Of a DNA stretch of 11,936 nucleotides, positions 1 through 5,915 are shown in pieces. The notes under the pieces are model-generated. The model searched no databases and was not told where the DNA came from. It saw nothing but the letters and a program-made list of their open reading frames with translations. Position numbers and translations under genes: made by a program. The stretch comes from Deltaproteobacteria bacterium (GTDB lineage Bacteria; Desulfobacterota; Desulfuromonadia; Desulfuromonadales; Geothermobacteraceae): positions 1-11,936 of the forward strand of contig RFIO01000365.1 in assembly GCA_003695205.1 (NCBI GenBank), written 5' to 3'. Position 1 is the first letter of the stretch. Each line of letters begins with the position of its first letter.

Positions 1-1
1 C

Positions 2-514
2 ATGACGGCTTTCGGGCGCGACCGTGTCGGCATCGTGGCCGATGTGACCCGGATTCTGTTTGAGACGGACTGCAATCTTGAAGAGACCCGCATGACCCAA
101 TTGGCGGACGAGTTTGCCCTGATTCTGCTCTTTACCGGTCGGCGGGACGACCTCGAGGAGGTTCTTGAACGTGAAACCCGGCGGCTGGAGCGGGAGAAGG
201 GAATTTCGGCCTTTGTGCGCCCGCTGCAGCAGCGCCAGACGCACCGGAAGGACGAACGCCCACGTGCCGTTGTCCATGTCGAAGGGCTCGACCAGGCAGG
301 TATCGTCTATCGAACCAGCTGCCTGCTGGCCGAACTTGGCGTCAATATTGTCGATCTGCAGTCGGACGTGCTGCTGACCCCGGGCAGCGGCAGCCGCCTT
401 TACCGGATGGATATCCACGTTCAACTTCCGGATGATACTGACCGGGCCCGATTGGAGGCCAGGCTGCAGCAGGTTGGCGACGAGCTGAATGTCGACATCT
501 CCGTCAGTGCCTGA
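2..514 (+). CDS. ACT-domain protein of the GcvR type, 5' end cut by window edge
   Basis: Two ACT domains lie in tandem: about residues 1-75, opening with AFGRDRVGIVADVT, and about residues 86-168, opening with VHVEGLDQAGIVYRTSCLLAELGV (abridged at its core DQAGIV). This layout matches the glycine cleavage repressor GcvR and related stand-alone double-ACT regulators, which bind amino acids or partner proteins and do not bind DNA themselves. The first in-frame ATG is at base 2, but family members usually carry several residues before the FGRDR strand, so this methionine is probably internal and the true start is outside the window. The stop is TGA at 512-514. The second domain is a diverged copy of the first. 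Double-ACT family membership is clear; the glycine-cleavage role is inferred only from family resemblance, since no gcv gene is in view. Confidence 0.8.
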   Translation: MTAFGRDRVGIVADVTRILFETDCNLEETRMTQLADEFALILLFTGRRDDLEEVLERETRRLEREKGISAFVRPLQQRQTHRKDERPRAVVHVEGLDQAGIVYRTSCLLAELGVNIVDLQSDVLLTPGSGSRLYRMDIHVQLPDDTDRARLEARLQQVGDELNVDISVSA

Positions 515-573
515 CTCTTGCATTCCTGTCCGTGATGATTAGATTGGCGAATGGCCGAAATGCTTCGGATGGA

Positions 574-580
574 AAGGAGG
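574..580 (+). promoter_or_regulatory. Strong ribosome binding site for the Imm27-like gene
   Basis: AAGGAGG sits seven bases before the ATG at 588. It fixes the start of the small gene that follows and argues that this short reading frame is translated. Confidence 0.75.
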
Positions 581-587
581 CAGGGAG

Positions 588-890
588 ATGACTGTTAATG
601 ATACCGGCGACTGGAAATTGACTCCTGACGACCGGATTCTTTCAGGCCTCTGGCTCGACCTCGGCAGTCGTATGGAGAAGGATGCCACCTGGCAGCGTAT
701 TCTCTGGCTGACGACGGAATACCTGCAGCCGGTGGCTCAGAATGACGAGCGCGGCACGATCCTGTACCGCGACCCGGACGATGGACGTTACTGGGAGTTG
801 CTTTTTGTTCGGCCCGAACTGCCCGAAAAGGGGCCACCGACCCTGAGGTGCCTTGAGGAAGACGCAGCCAGGGAGGCTTACAGCCTGTGA
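588..890 (+). CDS. Small Imm27-like immunity protein (100 aa), no adjacent toxin
   Basis: This 100-residue acidic soluble protein has no signal peptide or membrane segment. From memory it resembles the Imm27 immunity family of polymorphic toxin systems: an N-terminal LTPDDRILSGLW segment (11-22), a central helix with RILWLTTEYLQPVA (37-50), the motif RDPDDGRYWEL (61-71) and a GPPTL segment (82-86) near the end. Imm27 proteins are thought to neutralise a cognate toxin in the cytoplasm. No toxin lies on either side: a GcvR-like gene is 73 bases upstream and a terminator stem follows 12 bases after the stop. It could be an orphan immunity gene that protects against toxins of neighbours, or a domesticated relative. 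Translation is well supported by the ribosome binding site; the family call is moderate because it was made without a profile search. Confidence 0.65.
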   Translation: MTVNDTGDWKLTPDDRILSGLWLDLGSRMEKDATWQRILWLTTEYLQPVAQNDERGTILYRDPDDGRYWELLFVRPELPEKGPPTLRCLEEDAAREAYSL

Positions 891-902
891 CCCGGCACAG
901 AT

Positions 903-944
903 AAACCAGAAGAGCCCCGCCAGCCGGCGGGGCTCTTCTGGTTT
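903..944. terminator. Bidirectional terminator with perfect 19-bp stem
   Basis: Bases 903-921 pair without mismatch with 926-944 around a four-base loop (AGCC). The stem has a GC-rich core (GCCCCGCC with GGCGGGGC) flanked by AAACCAGAAGA and its complement, so each strand ends its stem in a short T run (TTT). It lies 12 bases after the stop of the Imm27-like gene and 21 bases beyond the stop of the converging receptor gene, so it is placed to end both transcripts. Confidence 0.9.
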
Positions 945-965
945 CGGACAGGGGGCGTTGTCAAG

Positions 966-1859
966 CTACTGGCGTTTGCGCAACCGGTCCATGGCCAGCT
1001 TCAGGCTGATTCTCAGCCGTTCCAGCACATTGGCCAGCTGGGCGATTTCGTCCTTGCCTTTGGCTTCGATCTTCTGATCGACCTTGCCGTCGGCCAGGTC
1101 CGAGGCGATCTCGGTGAATCGGGTCAGAGGCTTCATGCTGCCATTGACGACGACGAATACAGCCACAATCGAAACGGCCAGGATGCCGGCCATGATCATC
1201 AGCAGACTCGCCTTGAGCCTTGCCTGGGCCATGCGGGTCTTGTTGAGGGAGAAGCCGATGCGGAAGCCGCCCCAGTGCTTGCCCTTGACAATAATGGGAG
1301 CCGAAATGTCCCACATGGTTTCGCCGGTGTCGCGGTGATAGACCTGCAGCAGGGTCTCCTGTTTGTTCTTCGCCGCCTTGATTCCGACCGGGTCATTGAA
1401 GATTCGCTTGGTACGGTTGCCGACAAGGTCCTTCTTCCTGTCCCCCGTTATTGGCTGCTGGTAGCGGGTATTGTGGGTTGGCAGATAGCCGTTGATGTCG
1501 ACCGCGACGGCATAGACCACACTGTCATCCTTGAGGAACTCATCCTCCATGGCAAGTATGGCCTTGTCCATGTAGGAATCGTACACTGTGTGGTATTTGG
1601 GCGGATCGAATCCCGGAATTGGTTCGTAGTTGGTGTCGAAGGCGTCCTTGACGCTGAATACGCCGTTGTCAATAGCCTCCTCCAGAACCCGACTGACCAT
1701 CCTGGCGCCGACCAGGGCCTCGATGCGGCCCCGTTGTAGCAACTGGTCTTCCAGACTCTGGCTCTGCTGGGTGATGACGTAGAAGGAGCCGGCCGCCATC
1801 ACGACAAGAATGACCAGGTTGACCCAGACGGCAACCTTGGTGCTGACCCGATTGAACAT
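966..1859 (-). CDS. Cache-HAMP membrane receptor without an output domain (297 aa)
   Basis: The protein has a transmembrane segment (about 9-29), a periplasmic Cache/PDC-like sensor (about 40-205), a second transmembrane segment (about 218-240) and a HAMP domain (about 240-292), then ends. The sensor carries motifs found in many chemoreceptors of this bacterial group: YLPTHN (125-130), NRTKRIFND (148-156), RDTGE (176-180) and HWGGFRIGF (195-203). A normal chemoreceptor continues after HAMP with a long methyl-accepting coiled coil; here nothing follows but a basic tail (RLRKRQ), and the TAG/TGA region runs straight into the terminator. It is the last gene of a six-gene operon and a paralogue of the secreted protein 43 bases upstream. 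AAAGGAGG precedes the ATG. It probably senses a small molecule and passes the state to a partner such as the operon's kinase or Roadblock proteins; that link is inferred. Confidence 0.88.
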   Translation of the reverse strand: MFNRVSTKVAVWVNLVILVVMAAGSFYVITQQSQSLEDQLLQRGRIEALVGARMVSRVLEEAIDNGVFSVKDAFDTNYEPIPGFDPPKYHTVYDSYMDKAILAMEDEFLKDDSVVYAVAVDINGYLPTHNTRYQQPITGDRKKDLVGNRTKRIFNDPVGIKAAKNKQETLLQVYHRDTGETMWDISAPIIVKGKHWGGFRIGFSLNKTRMAQARLKASLLMIMAGILAVSIVAVFVVVNGSMKPLTRFTEIASDLADGKVDQKIEAKGKDEIAQLANVLERLRISLKLAMDRLRKRQ

Positions 1860-1902
1860 TGCATATCCTCCTTTGACTGAAACTTTGCCCCGGTGGGGCC
1901 CG

Positions 1903-2514
1903 CTATTTCTTGTAGCCGATTCTCAGTGCCCCCCAGTGGCGGCCGCGAATCATGATCGGCACGGACAGGTCGGTCATGACTTCACCCGTATCTCGGCTGT
2001 AGTGCTGAACCAGGTGCGGTCGGATGTTGCGGGCCGCGGCCAGGCCGGTGCGGTCGTTGAAGATGCGCTTGGTGCGGTTGCGCTTGGTGTCGACGTCGGG
2101 GTCGCCAGTAAGTGGCTGAGAATATTTGGTATTGTGGGTCGGCAGGTAGCCGTTGCGGTCGACCGCAACCACGAAGATGTAGCGTTTGCTGCGCGCCAGG
2201 CAGCTGTCCAGAATCGGCCGCAGAATACCGTCCAGCTTCTGGTCGTACTGGGTGTGAAATTTCTGCGGGTTGGTGTTGGGGATGGGAATATAGAAGGTGT
2301 CGAACAGCTGGGCGATGGAGAGTTGTCCCGAGGTCAGCAGCAGTTCGAACTGGTCGATGATCTGGCCGCGGCAATCCACCGCGTCCTTGAGGGCCTGGCG
2401 GTCAAATTTACTCAGTTCGTCCGCGGCACCCGGACCAGCAGTCACAAAGGACAGAATCAGAATGGTGAGCAGGGCAGGCAAGGTCTTTTTCAGCCTGATG
2501 CGCAGTATTGACAT
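1903..2514 (-). CDS. Secreted Cache-like sensor protein (203 aa), paralogue of the next gene
   Basis: A Sec-type signal peptide is visible at 1-31: basic start (RIRLKK), hydrophobic core (LPALLTILILSFV) and a small-residue cleavage site (AGPGAA, then DE). The mature protein is one Cache-like domain with the same motif series as the neighbouring receptor: YLPTHN (123-128), NRTKRIFND (146-154), RDTGE (174-178) and HWGALRIGY (193-201). It stops right after the last strand, with no second membrane segment, so it should be free in the periplasm. Two cysteines (48 and 105) in the mature part could form a disulfide. It most likely arose by duplication of the receptor's sensor, or the reverse, and may act as a binding protein, a decoy or a partner of the membrane receptor. 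GGAGG lies just before the start. Fold and export are clear; ligand and role are unknown. Confidence 0.85.
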   Translation of the reverse strand: MSILRIRLKKTLPALLTILILSFVTAGPGAADELSKFDRQALKDAVDCRGQIIDQFELLLTSGQLSIAQLFDTFYIPIPNTNPQKFHTQYDQKLDGILRPILDSCLARSKRYIFVVAVDRNGYLPTHNTKYSQPLTGDPDVDTKRNRTKRIFNDRTGLAAARNIRPHLVQHYSRDTGEVMTDLSVPIMIRGRHWGALRIGYKK

Positions 2515-2534
2515 TTTGACCCTCCTTTGCCGTT

Positions 2535-2906
2535 TCAGGCAGTCGACTTGTTTTGGCGGCGCAGGCTGGACAGGAATTTCGACACCCGGTCAAGCAAGTC
2601 GTCCAGCGGGCAGTCCGGTTCCTGTATAACGGCGACGAAGTACTTGTCGAGTCTGAACAGGGACAAGGATTCGCCTCCCGCGCGGCGCAGGCAGAGGCGT
2701 TCAACCTGGCTGAATCCGAGGGTGCCGGCGATAGCCTCCGATTGCAGGCCGCACAGGGTCGCGAGCGCGGCCAGTTCGTCGGGATCCTCCAGGTTGTGGG
2801 TTATGACCTGACCATCCTTGCGGATCAGCACGAAGTTTTTGACTCCATCAATCGCAGCCATGCGCGCGGCGAAACGTTCACTGGCCGTCGGCTTGTCGCT
2901 TGCCAT
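2535..2906 (-). CDS. Small Roadblock/LC7-domain protein (123 aa)
   Basis: The chain has the Roadblock/LC7 pattern over most of its length: a first helix (ASERFAARMAAIDGVKNF), a strand pair (FVLIRKDGQVITHNL, 25-39), a long helix (ELAALATLCGLQSEAIAGTL), then strands with VERLCLRRAGGESLSLFRLDKYFVAVI abridged to its ends, and a closing helix (LDDLLDRVSKFLSSL). Family members (MglB and relatives) form dimers that regulate Ras-like GTPases or act as scaffolds in the cytoplasm. No MglA-like GTPase is encoded in the window, so its partner is unknown. The start follows the previous gene's stop by one base, with GGGAG upstream, so the two Roadblock genes are probably translated together. The family call is good; function is inferred. 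Confidence 0.82.
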   Translation of the reverse strand: MASDKPTASERFAARMAAIDGVKNFVLIRKDGQVITHNLEDPDELAALATLCGLQSEAIAGTLGFSQVERLCLRRAGGESLSLFRLDKYFVAVIQEPDCPLDDLLDRVSKFLSSLRRQNKSTA

Positions 2907-2907
2907 G

Positions 2908-3531
2908 TCAATCTGTCTCCCTTAGAGAGTCCGATACGAGCTGACGATAGTTGGCTGCCATCTCTTCGTCACCGATCTCGCGGGTCAAAATGGCCTGAAG
3001 CCTGGTCAGCAGCTTGTTGCCCGATTCGCCGGACTGATGCGCTTCCTGCAGGGCGTCTTCAAACATGATCGACGCCATCGGACCGACGACCTTTGACAGG
3101 GCGTTTTTCATGACCTCGATTGCTTTCGAATCCGCAACGGGCACCTCGGTCGCGGCTGCGCCTCCGGCGGGCGGGGGCGCTGCGGCCGCCGGTTGCGGGT
3201 CAAGCGAAAGGTTGTCCATGGCCAGGTTGAGGGACATGGTCAGAAGGTTCATGTTGATGCCCGGGTCGCACAGTACAGCCAATACCAGGTTCTGCTCGAT
3301 GGATTTGCCGACGATCGTGGTTTCCTCGTATTGCAGAACCATGTCATTCAGGTCCGGAAAATTCAGGCGTCCTGCCGCCAGAAGCCTGGCCATGTGTTTT
3401 CCCATGGCTGCCAGCTTGTCGGTTTTGAACAGTCCGGGCAGGCTGTTGGCAACCAGGCCCTGTTGGCTGTGATGACAGCACGCGCCTATGACGCCAGGTA
3501 TGGCCTTGATTTCGCTGACGAGATTCTGCAT
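2908..3531 (-). CDS. Roadblock/LC7-domain protein with a helical C-terminal tail (207 aa)
   Basis: Residues 1-105 look like a Roadblock/LC7 domain: opening helix then IPGVIGACC, a long helix (DKLAAMGKHMARLLAAG), strands VLQYEETTIVGKSI and LVLAVLCDPGINM, and a closing helix. An Ala/Pro/Gly-rich linker (PQPAAAAPPPAGGAAA) follows, then a helical domain of about 70 residues (VVGPMASIMFEDALQEA... region) like small tails attached to some bacterial signalling proteins. The turn after the first strand holds Cys-Cys-His-His (18-21), where a plain acidic/Gly turn is usual. The start chosen at 3531 has GGAGGG seven bases upstream; an in-frame ATG at 3567 would add 12 residues but has no ribosome binding site. 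It follows the response regulator gene by 41 bases and precedes the small Roadblock gene by one. It likely works as an adaptor in this operon's signalling. Confidence 0.8.
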   Translation of the reverse strand: MQNLVSEIKAIPGVIGACCHHSQQGLVANSLPGLFKTDKLAAMGKHMARLLAAGRLNFPDLNDMVLQYEETTIVGKSIEQNLVLAVLCDPGINMNLLTMSLNLAMDNLSLDPQPAAAAPPPAGGAAATEVPVADSKAIEVMKNALSKVVGPMASIMFEDALQEAHQSGESGNKLLTRLQAILTREIGDEEMAANYRQLVSDSLRETD

Positions 3532-3538
3532 CGAGTTT

Positions 3539-3544
3539 CCCTCC
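3539..3544 (-). promoter_or_regulatory. Ribosome binding site that decides the Roadblock protein's start
   Basis: GGAGGG on the minus strand, seven bases before the ATG at 3531-3529. The alternative ATG at 3567 lacks such a site, so the shorter form is preferred. Confidence 0.65.
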
Positions 3545-3572
3545 GGTCCGAGGAGTTTGTGATCCATGGATG

Positions 3573-4649
3573 TCAGGGCAGATTTTTACGCGCCTGCTCC
3601 AGGTTGGCTCTGAGAGCGGCAAAAGTGCGGGAAGCTTTTGCCTTGGTGTCCAGGCGCAACACCAGGCGGTAGCCAAGGCATTCCAGCATCAGGTGCTTGC
3701 AGGCTTTGCCCCGCACAACGATAAAGTTCAGGGTCCCGTTCCCGACCAGCCCGGTCATATCTCCGGCCGCCTCAAGATAGAAGGTCGGATCAAGGTGGTC
3801 GAGGGAACAGGGAAGAGGGCTGTGACGCTCCAGGAAATTCTGCCGATCAAAGATGGCATATTCCAGAACGTCTTTCATGCCGGTTACGACCTGTTCCAGC
3901 AGATCGAGCTCGCAGGTTTGCGGTCCGGCGGCTGCGGCATTCTTTTCGGTTGCCGTATCCGGGTCCTCAACCTTTGGCATGTTGGCTTCATCCTGGAGCC
4001 GAAAGGCTTCCATAAGCAGGAATTCCAGGGAAGCCTCGACCACCTTGTCCTGGCGACGGCAGACCGGATCCATTTCAATAACGGCATCTGCCCAGGTGAC
4101 AATGTCGAGCGCCGCAGCTTCGCCGTCCTTCTCGCCGGTGGTGGCATCAATCAGTTCCCCCCCCCGCACGAACAGGTATCCCGAGTGCTGTCCACTGGTG
4201 ATCTTGAGGGTGCAGGTCTTCTTTTCCATGACCACAAGCTGCAGAAATGTGGCCAGGGATATGCCCTGGATATAGCTGCGGCCCTCAGTTTTAAGGGCCA
4301 GGTCGATGGTGTTGGCCAGATGGTCGATGTCGAGAGGTTTTTCCAGGTAGTGAAGGCCCGAGTGACGAGAAAGGCGCTCCTCGATTTCAGGCGTCCCGAA
4401 GGCGGTCATGACAATGACCGGAAGGTCCGGGTGCAGCCGGGATGTGTGCGCAAGCAGTTGGAACCCGTCCATGACCGGAAGTTTGAGGTCGGTGACCAGC
4501 AGGTCGAACTTGCGCTGTTTGAGGTGGAGCAAAGCCTCCTGGCCATCGCCGGCGAGGTGCAGTGCCAGGTCGTCCCGCATGGCGAGCAGACCGTCTCTCA
4601 GGCTTTTGAGGAAGGGGAGTTCGTCGTCAACCAGCAGTATTCGTTTCAT
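3573..4649 (-). CDS. Response regulator: REC, DUF4388, Roadblock-like C-terminus (358 aa)
   Basis: A complete receiver domain (1-120) has the acidic pair D8/D9 in ILLVDDE, the phosphoacceptor D54 in VTDLKLPVMDG, T82 in VMTAFG and K104 in LEKP. It is followed by a DUF4388 domain (about 128-235) with its usual opening (IQGISLATFLQLVVME), GYLFVRGGELIDATTG and an acidic middle. After an Ala/Thr-rich linker, the last 110 residues (EQVVTGMKDVLEYAIFDRQ onward) have the alternating helix and strand spacing of a Roadblock domain; this last point is inferred. There is no DNA-binding or enzyme domain, so output is probably by protein contact. The gene starts nine bases after the kinase stop, so the two form a cognate pair. 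A run of nine G (minus strand) falls inside the DUF4388 part. Confidence 0.88.
   Translation of the reverse strand: MKRILLVDDELPFLKSLRDGLLAMRDDLALHLAGDGQEALLHLKQRKFDLLVTDLKLPVMDGFQLLAHTSRLHPDLPVIVMTAFGTPEIEERLSRHSGLHYLEKPLDIDHLANTIDLALKTEGRSYIQGISLATFLQLVVMEKKTCTLKITSGQHSGYLFVRGGELIDATTGEKDGEAAALDIVTWADAVIEMDPVCRRQDKVVEASLEFLLMEAFRLQDEANMPKVEDPDTATEKNAAAAGPQTCELDLLEQVVTGMKDVLEYAIFDRQNFLERHSPLPCSLDHLDPTFYLEAAGDMTGLVGNGTLNFIVVRGKACKHLMLECLGYRLVLRLDTKAKASRTFAALRANLEQARKNLP
4157..4165. repeat. Nine-base C/G homopolymer inside the response regulator gene
   Basis: Nine C on the plus strand, read as G on the coding strand, encode part of V-R-G-G-E in the DUF4388 domain. Such a run can slip during replication; loss or gain of one base would truncate the protein before its Roadblock-like end. 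Confidence 0.6.
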
Positions 4650-4658
4650 CGCATCAGG

Positions 4659-5729
4659 CTACCTTTCCATCTCCCCGTCCGGGCTGGTACCTGTCGCCAG
4701 GGGAAGGGCGATGCGCGCGCGGGTTCCGGAGCCTTCCTCGCTGTCAATTTCAAGGCTGCCATTCATCTTGGCAATCAGCTTGCGGGTGATAATCAGCCCC
4801 AGGCCGTTGCCTTCCTGCTTGGTGGTATAGAAAGGCTGAAAAAGGTGCTGTTTCTGCTCTTCAGTCATGCCGCAGCCGTTGTCCTCGATTGTTATCCAGG
4901 CCAGGGAACCGTTGATACGCGATGAAATTGTGACGCGTGGGGATGGCTGCCCGACCAGTGCCTCGGCGGCGTTGCTGACAAGGTTGAGCAGGGCATGGTG
5001 CAAGGCCTGGGGATCCATGAGTACCCTTGCCTCTTCGACAGGCGGTATCAGTTGAAGATTGATGTTCTGCGATTCGAGGTCCCGGTGAATCAGGGAATGG
5101 AAGTGGCTGAGAAAGTGGCTCAATGACTGGGTGCGGCTGTCAATCTTGTCGAACATGCTGAAACTGCGCAGGGACTTGAGAAGGTACTCCATGCGCAGGG
5201 TTTCGTGGTAGATGCGGTCGATATATTCGGCAACTGTCGTGGGGGGAAACTGTTCGAGGTTACGCCGCAGTACCGATGCGGTCATCTTGATCGAATTGAG
5301 TGGGTTGCCTATTTCATGGCGGATGCCCGAGAAGATGAATCCCAGGTTGTCCATGGTGTTGACTGCCTGGGCGATCGACTCGAGGCGCGACTTGTGGGTG
5401 ATGTCACGTATGAACAGGCAGAGTTTGCTGTCCGCGACCGGGTAGGCCGTGTAACCGATAATTTGCCTGTTATAGTGGATTGTGCCGGGCTGGGAGCCCC
5501 CCCGGTCCATTGCCTGGATTTCCGGGAAGAGGGCGAGGATGTCCAGGTAGTTTGGCCGCGGCGCAAGGGCCGGCAGGATGCGAACAAGCGCGGGGTTGTG
5601 GAAGAGGACGGCTTCTTCGACAGGATCGAGAATCAGTATGCCGATATCAATATTGCGGACCACCTCTGTGAAGGTCCAGTCGACGGCCCCACGATTTCGG
5701 TCCTGGTCTTTTGCTGGTGAAAAGTTCAT
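4659..5729 (-). CDS. Soluble PAS-type sensor histidine kinase (356 aa)
   Basis: The protein has a PAS-like sensor (about 15-120), a HisKA phosphoacceptor helix with H138 in FSGIRHEIGNPLNSIK, and a HATPase domain with the N box NLVSNAAEAL (N243), G1 box DNGCGM (273-278), F box FQPFYTTK and G2 box GNGLGLIITRKL (297 on). All residues needed for autophosphorylation are present. The reading frame stays open to a TTG at 5840 that would add 37 residues with a hydrophobic stretch, but a near-consensus promoter lies at 5758-5785, inside that extension, so I place the start at ATG 5729 and read the kinase as cytoplasmic. It is the first gene of the six-gene operon and the partner of the following response regulator. 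As it has no membrane anchor, input may come from the receptor at the operon end or from a ligand of the PAS domain. Confidence 0.9.
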   Translation of the reverse strand: MNFSPAKDQDRNRGAVDWTFTEVVRNIDIGILILDPVEEAVLFHNPALVRILPALAPRPNYLDILALFPEIQAMDRGGSQPGTIHYNRQIIGYTAYPVADSKLCLFIRDITHKSRLESIAQAVNTMDNLGFIFSGIRHEIGNPLNSIKMTASVLRRNLEQFPPTTVAEYIDRIYHETLRMEYLLKSLRSFSMFDKIDSRTQSLSHFLSHFHSLIHRDLESQNINLQLIPPVEEARVLMDPQALHHALLNLVSNAAEALVGQPSPRVTISSRINGSLAWITIEDNGCGMTEEQKQHLFQPFYTTKQEGNGLGLIITRKLIAKMNGSLEIDSEEGSGTRARIALPLATGTSPDGEMER

Positions 5730-5757
5730 ATCCCGGTCCAAATTTAAATCAAACGTG

Positions 5758-5785
5758 ATTATAGCCAGCAAAACAACGATGACAA
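5758..5785 (-). promoter_or_regulatory. Near-consensus sigma-70-type promoter of the signalling operon
   Basis: On the minus strand TTGTCA (5785-5780) and TATAAT (5763-5758) are separated by 16 bases. Transcription should begin near 5751, leaving a leader of about 20 bases before the kinase ATG at 5729. The surroundings are much richer in A and T than the genes. Confidence 0.7.
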
Positions 5786-5858
5786 CAAAAAAAGAATTTA
5801 TGTATACGAAATGCCAAGACAAAACAGGATAAAATACCAAAAATGGGAGCGGTTAATA

Positions 5859-5870
5859 TTTGTGAACAAA
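5859..5870. promoter_or_regulatory. Dyad TTTGT-GA-ACAAA over the macrodomain promoter, candidate operator
   Basis: Five-base arms repeat in inverted order around GA and overlap the candidate -35 of the macrodomain gene. A dyad at that place could bind a repressor; short AT-rich dyads also occur by chance. Confidence 0.3.
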
Positions 5871-5888
5871 AATGGTAAGTGTTAATAA
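5860..5888 (+). promoter_or_regulatory. Candidate promoter of the macrodomain gene
   Basis: TTGTGA (5860-5865) and TAATAA (5883-5888) are 17 bases apart and point toward the macrodomain gene, giving a start of transcription near 5895. It is back to back with the kinase promoter in the same AT-rich region. Confidence 0.5.
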
Positions 5889-5904
5889 ACCAAGGTTTCT
5901 TGGT
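5889..5904 (+). promoter_or_regulatory. Small hairpin just before the macrodomain ribosome binding site
   Basis: ACCAAG and CTTGGT pair around GTTT. The structure spans the predicted transcription start and abuts the GGAGG at 5905-5909, so it could be an operator half-site pair or an RNA fold that affects initiation. Confidence 0.3.
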
Positions 5905-5915
5905 GGAGGTGCCCG

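Noticed and set aside
518..544. Promoter-like pair TTGCAT and TTAGAT before the Imm27-like gene
   Set aside because: Spacing of 15 bases and mismatches in both boxes make it too weak to list; the gene may be co-transcribed with the GcvR-like gene.
1810..2511. Plus-strand frame of 233 codons opposite the secreted Cache-like gene
   Set aside because: Mirror of a real coding frame; the opposite strand has signal peptide, family motifs and ribosome binding site.
3570..4925. Long open frame on the plus strand (451 codons) opposite the response regulator and kinase
   Set aside because: It is antisense to two genes with clear conserved motifs; its product shows no recognisable domain and no ribosome binding site. 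Long antisense frames are common where codon use is GC-rich at third positions.
5497..5503. Seven-C run in the kinase gene as a second slippage site
   Set aside because: Seven bases is below the length at which frequent slippage would be expected, and it fits normal Gly/Ser coding.
5730..5840. Membrane segment at the kinase N-terminus (VVIVVLLAIITF region)
   Set aside because: It is translated from AT-rich promoter DNA ahead of a better ATG; AT-rich sequence gives hydrophobic residues by default.
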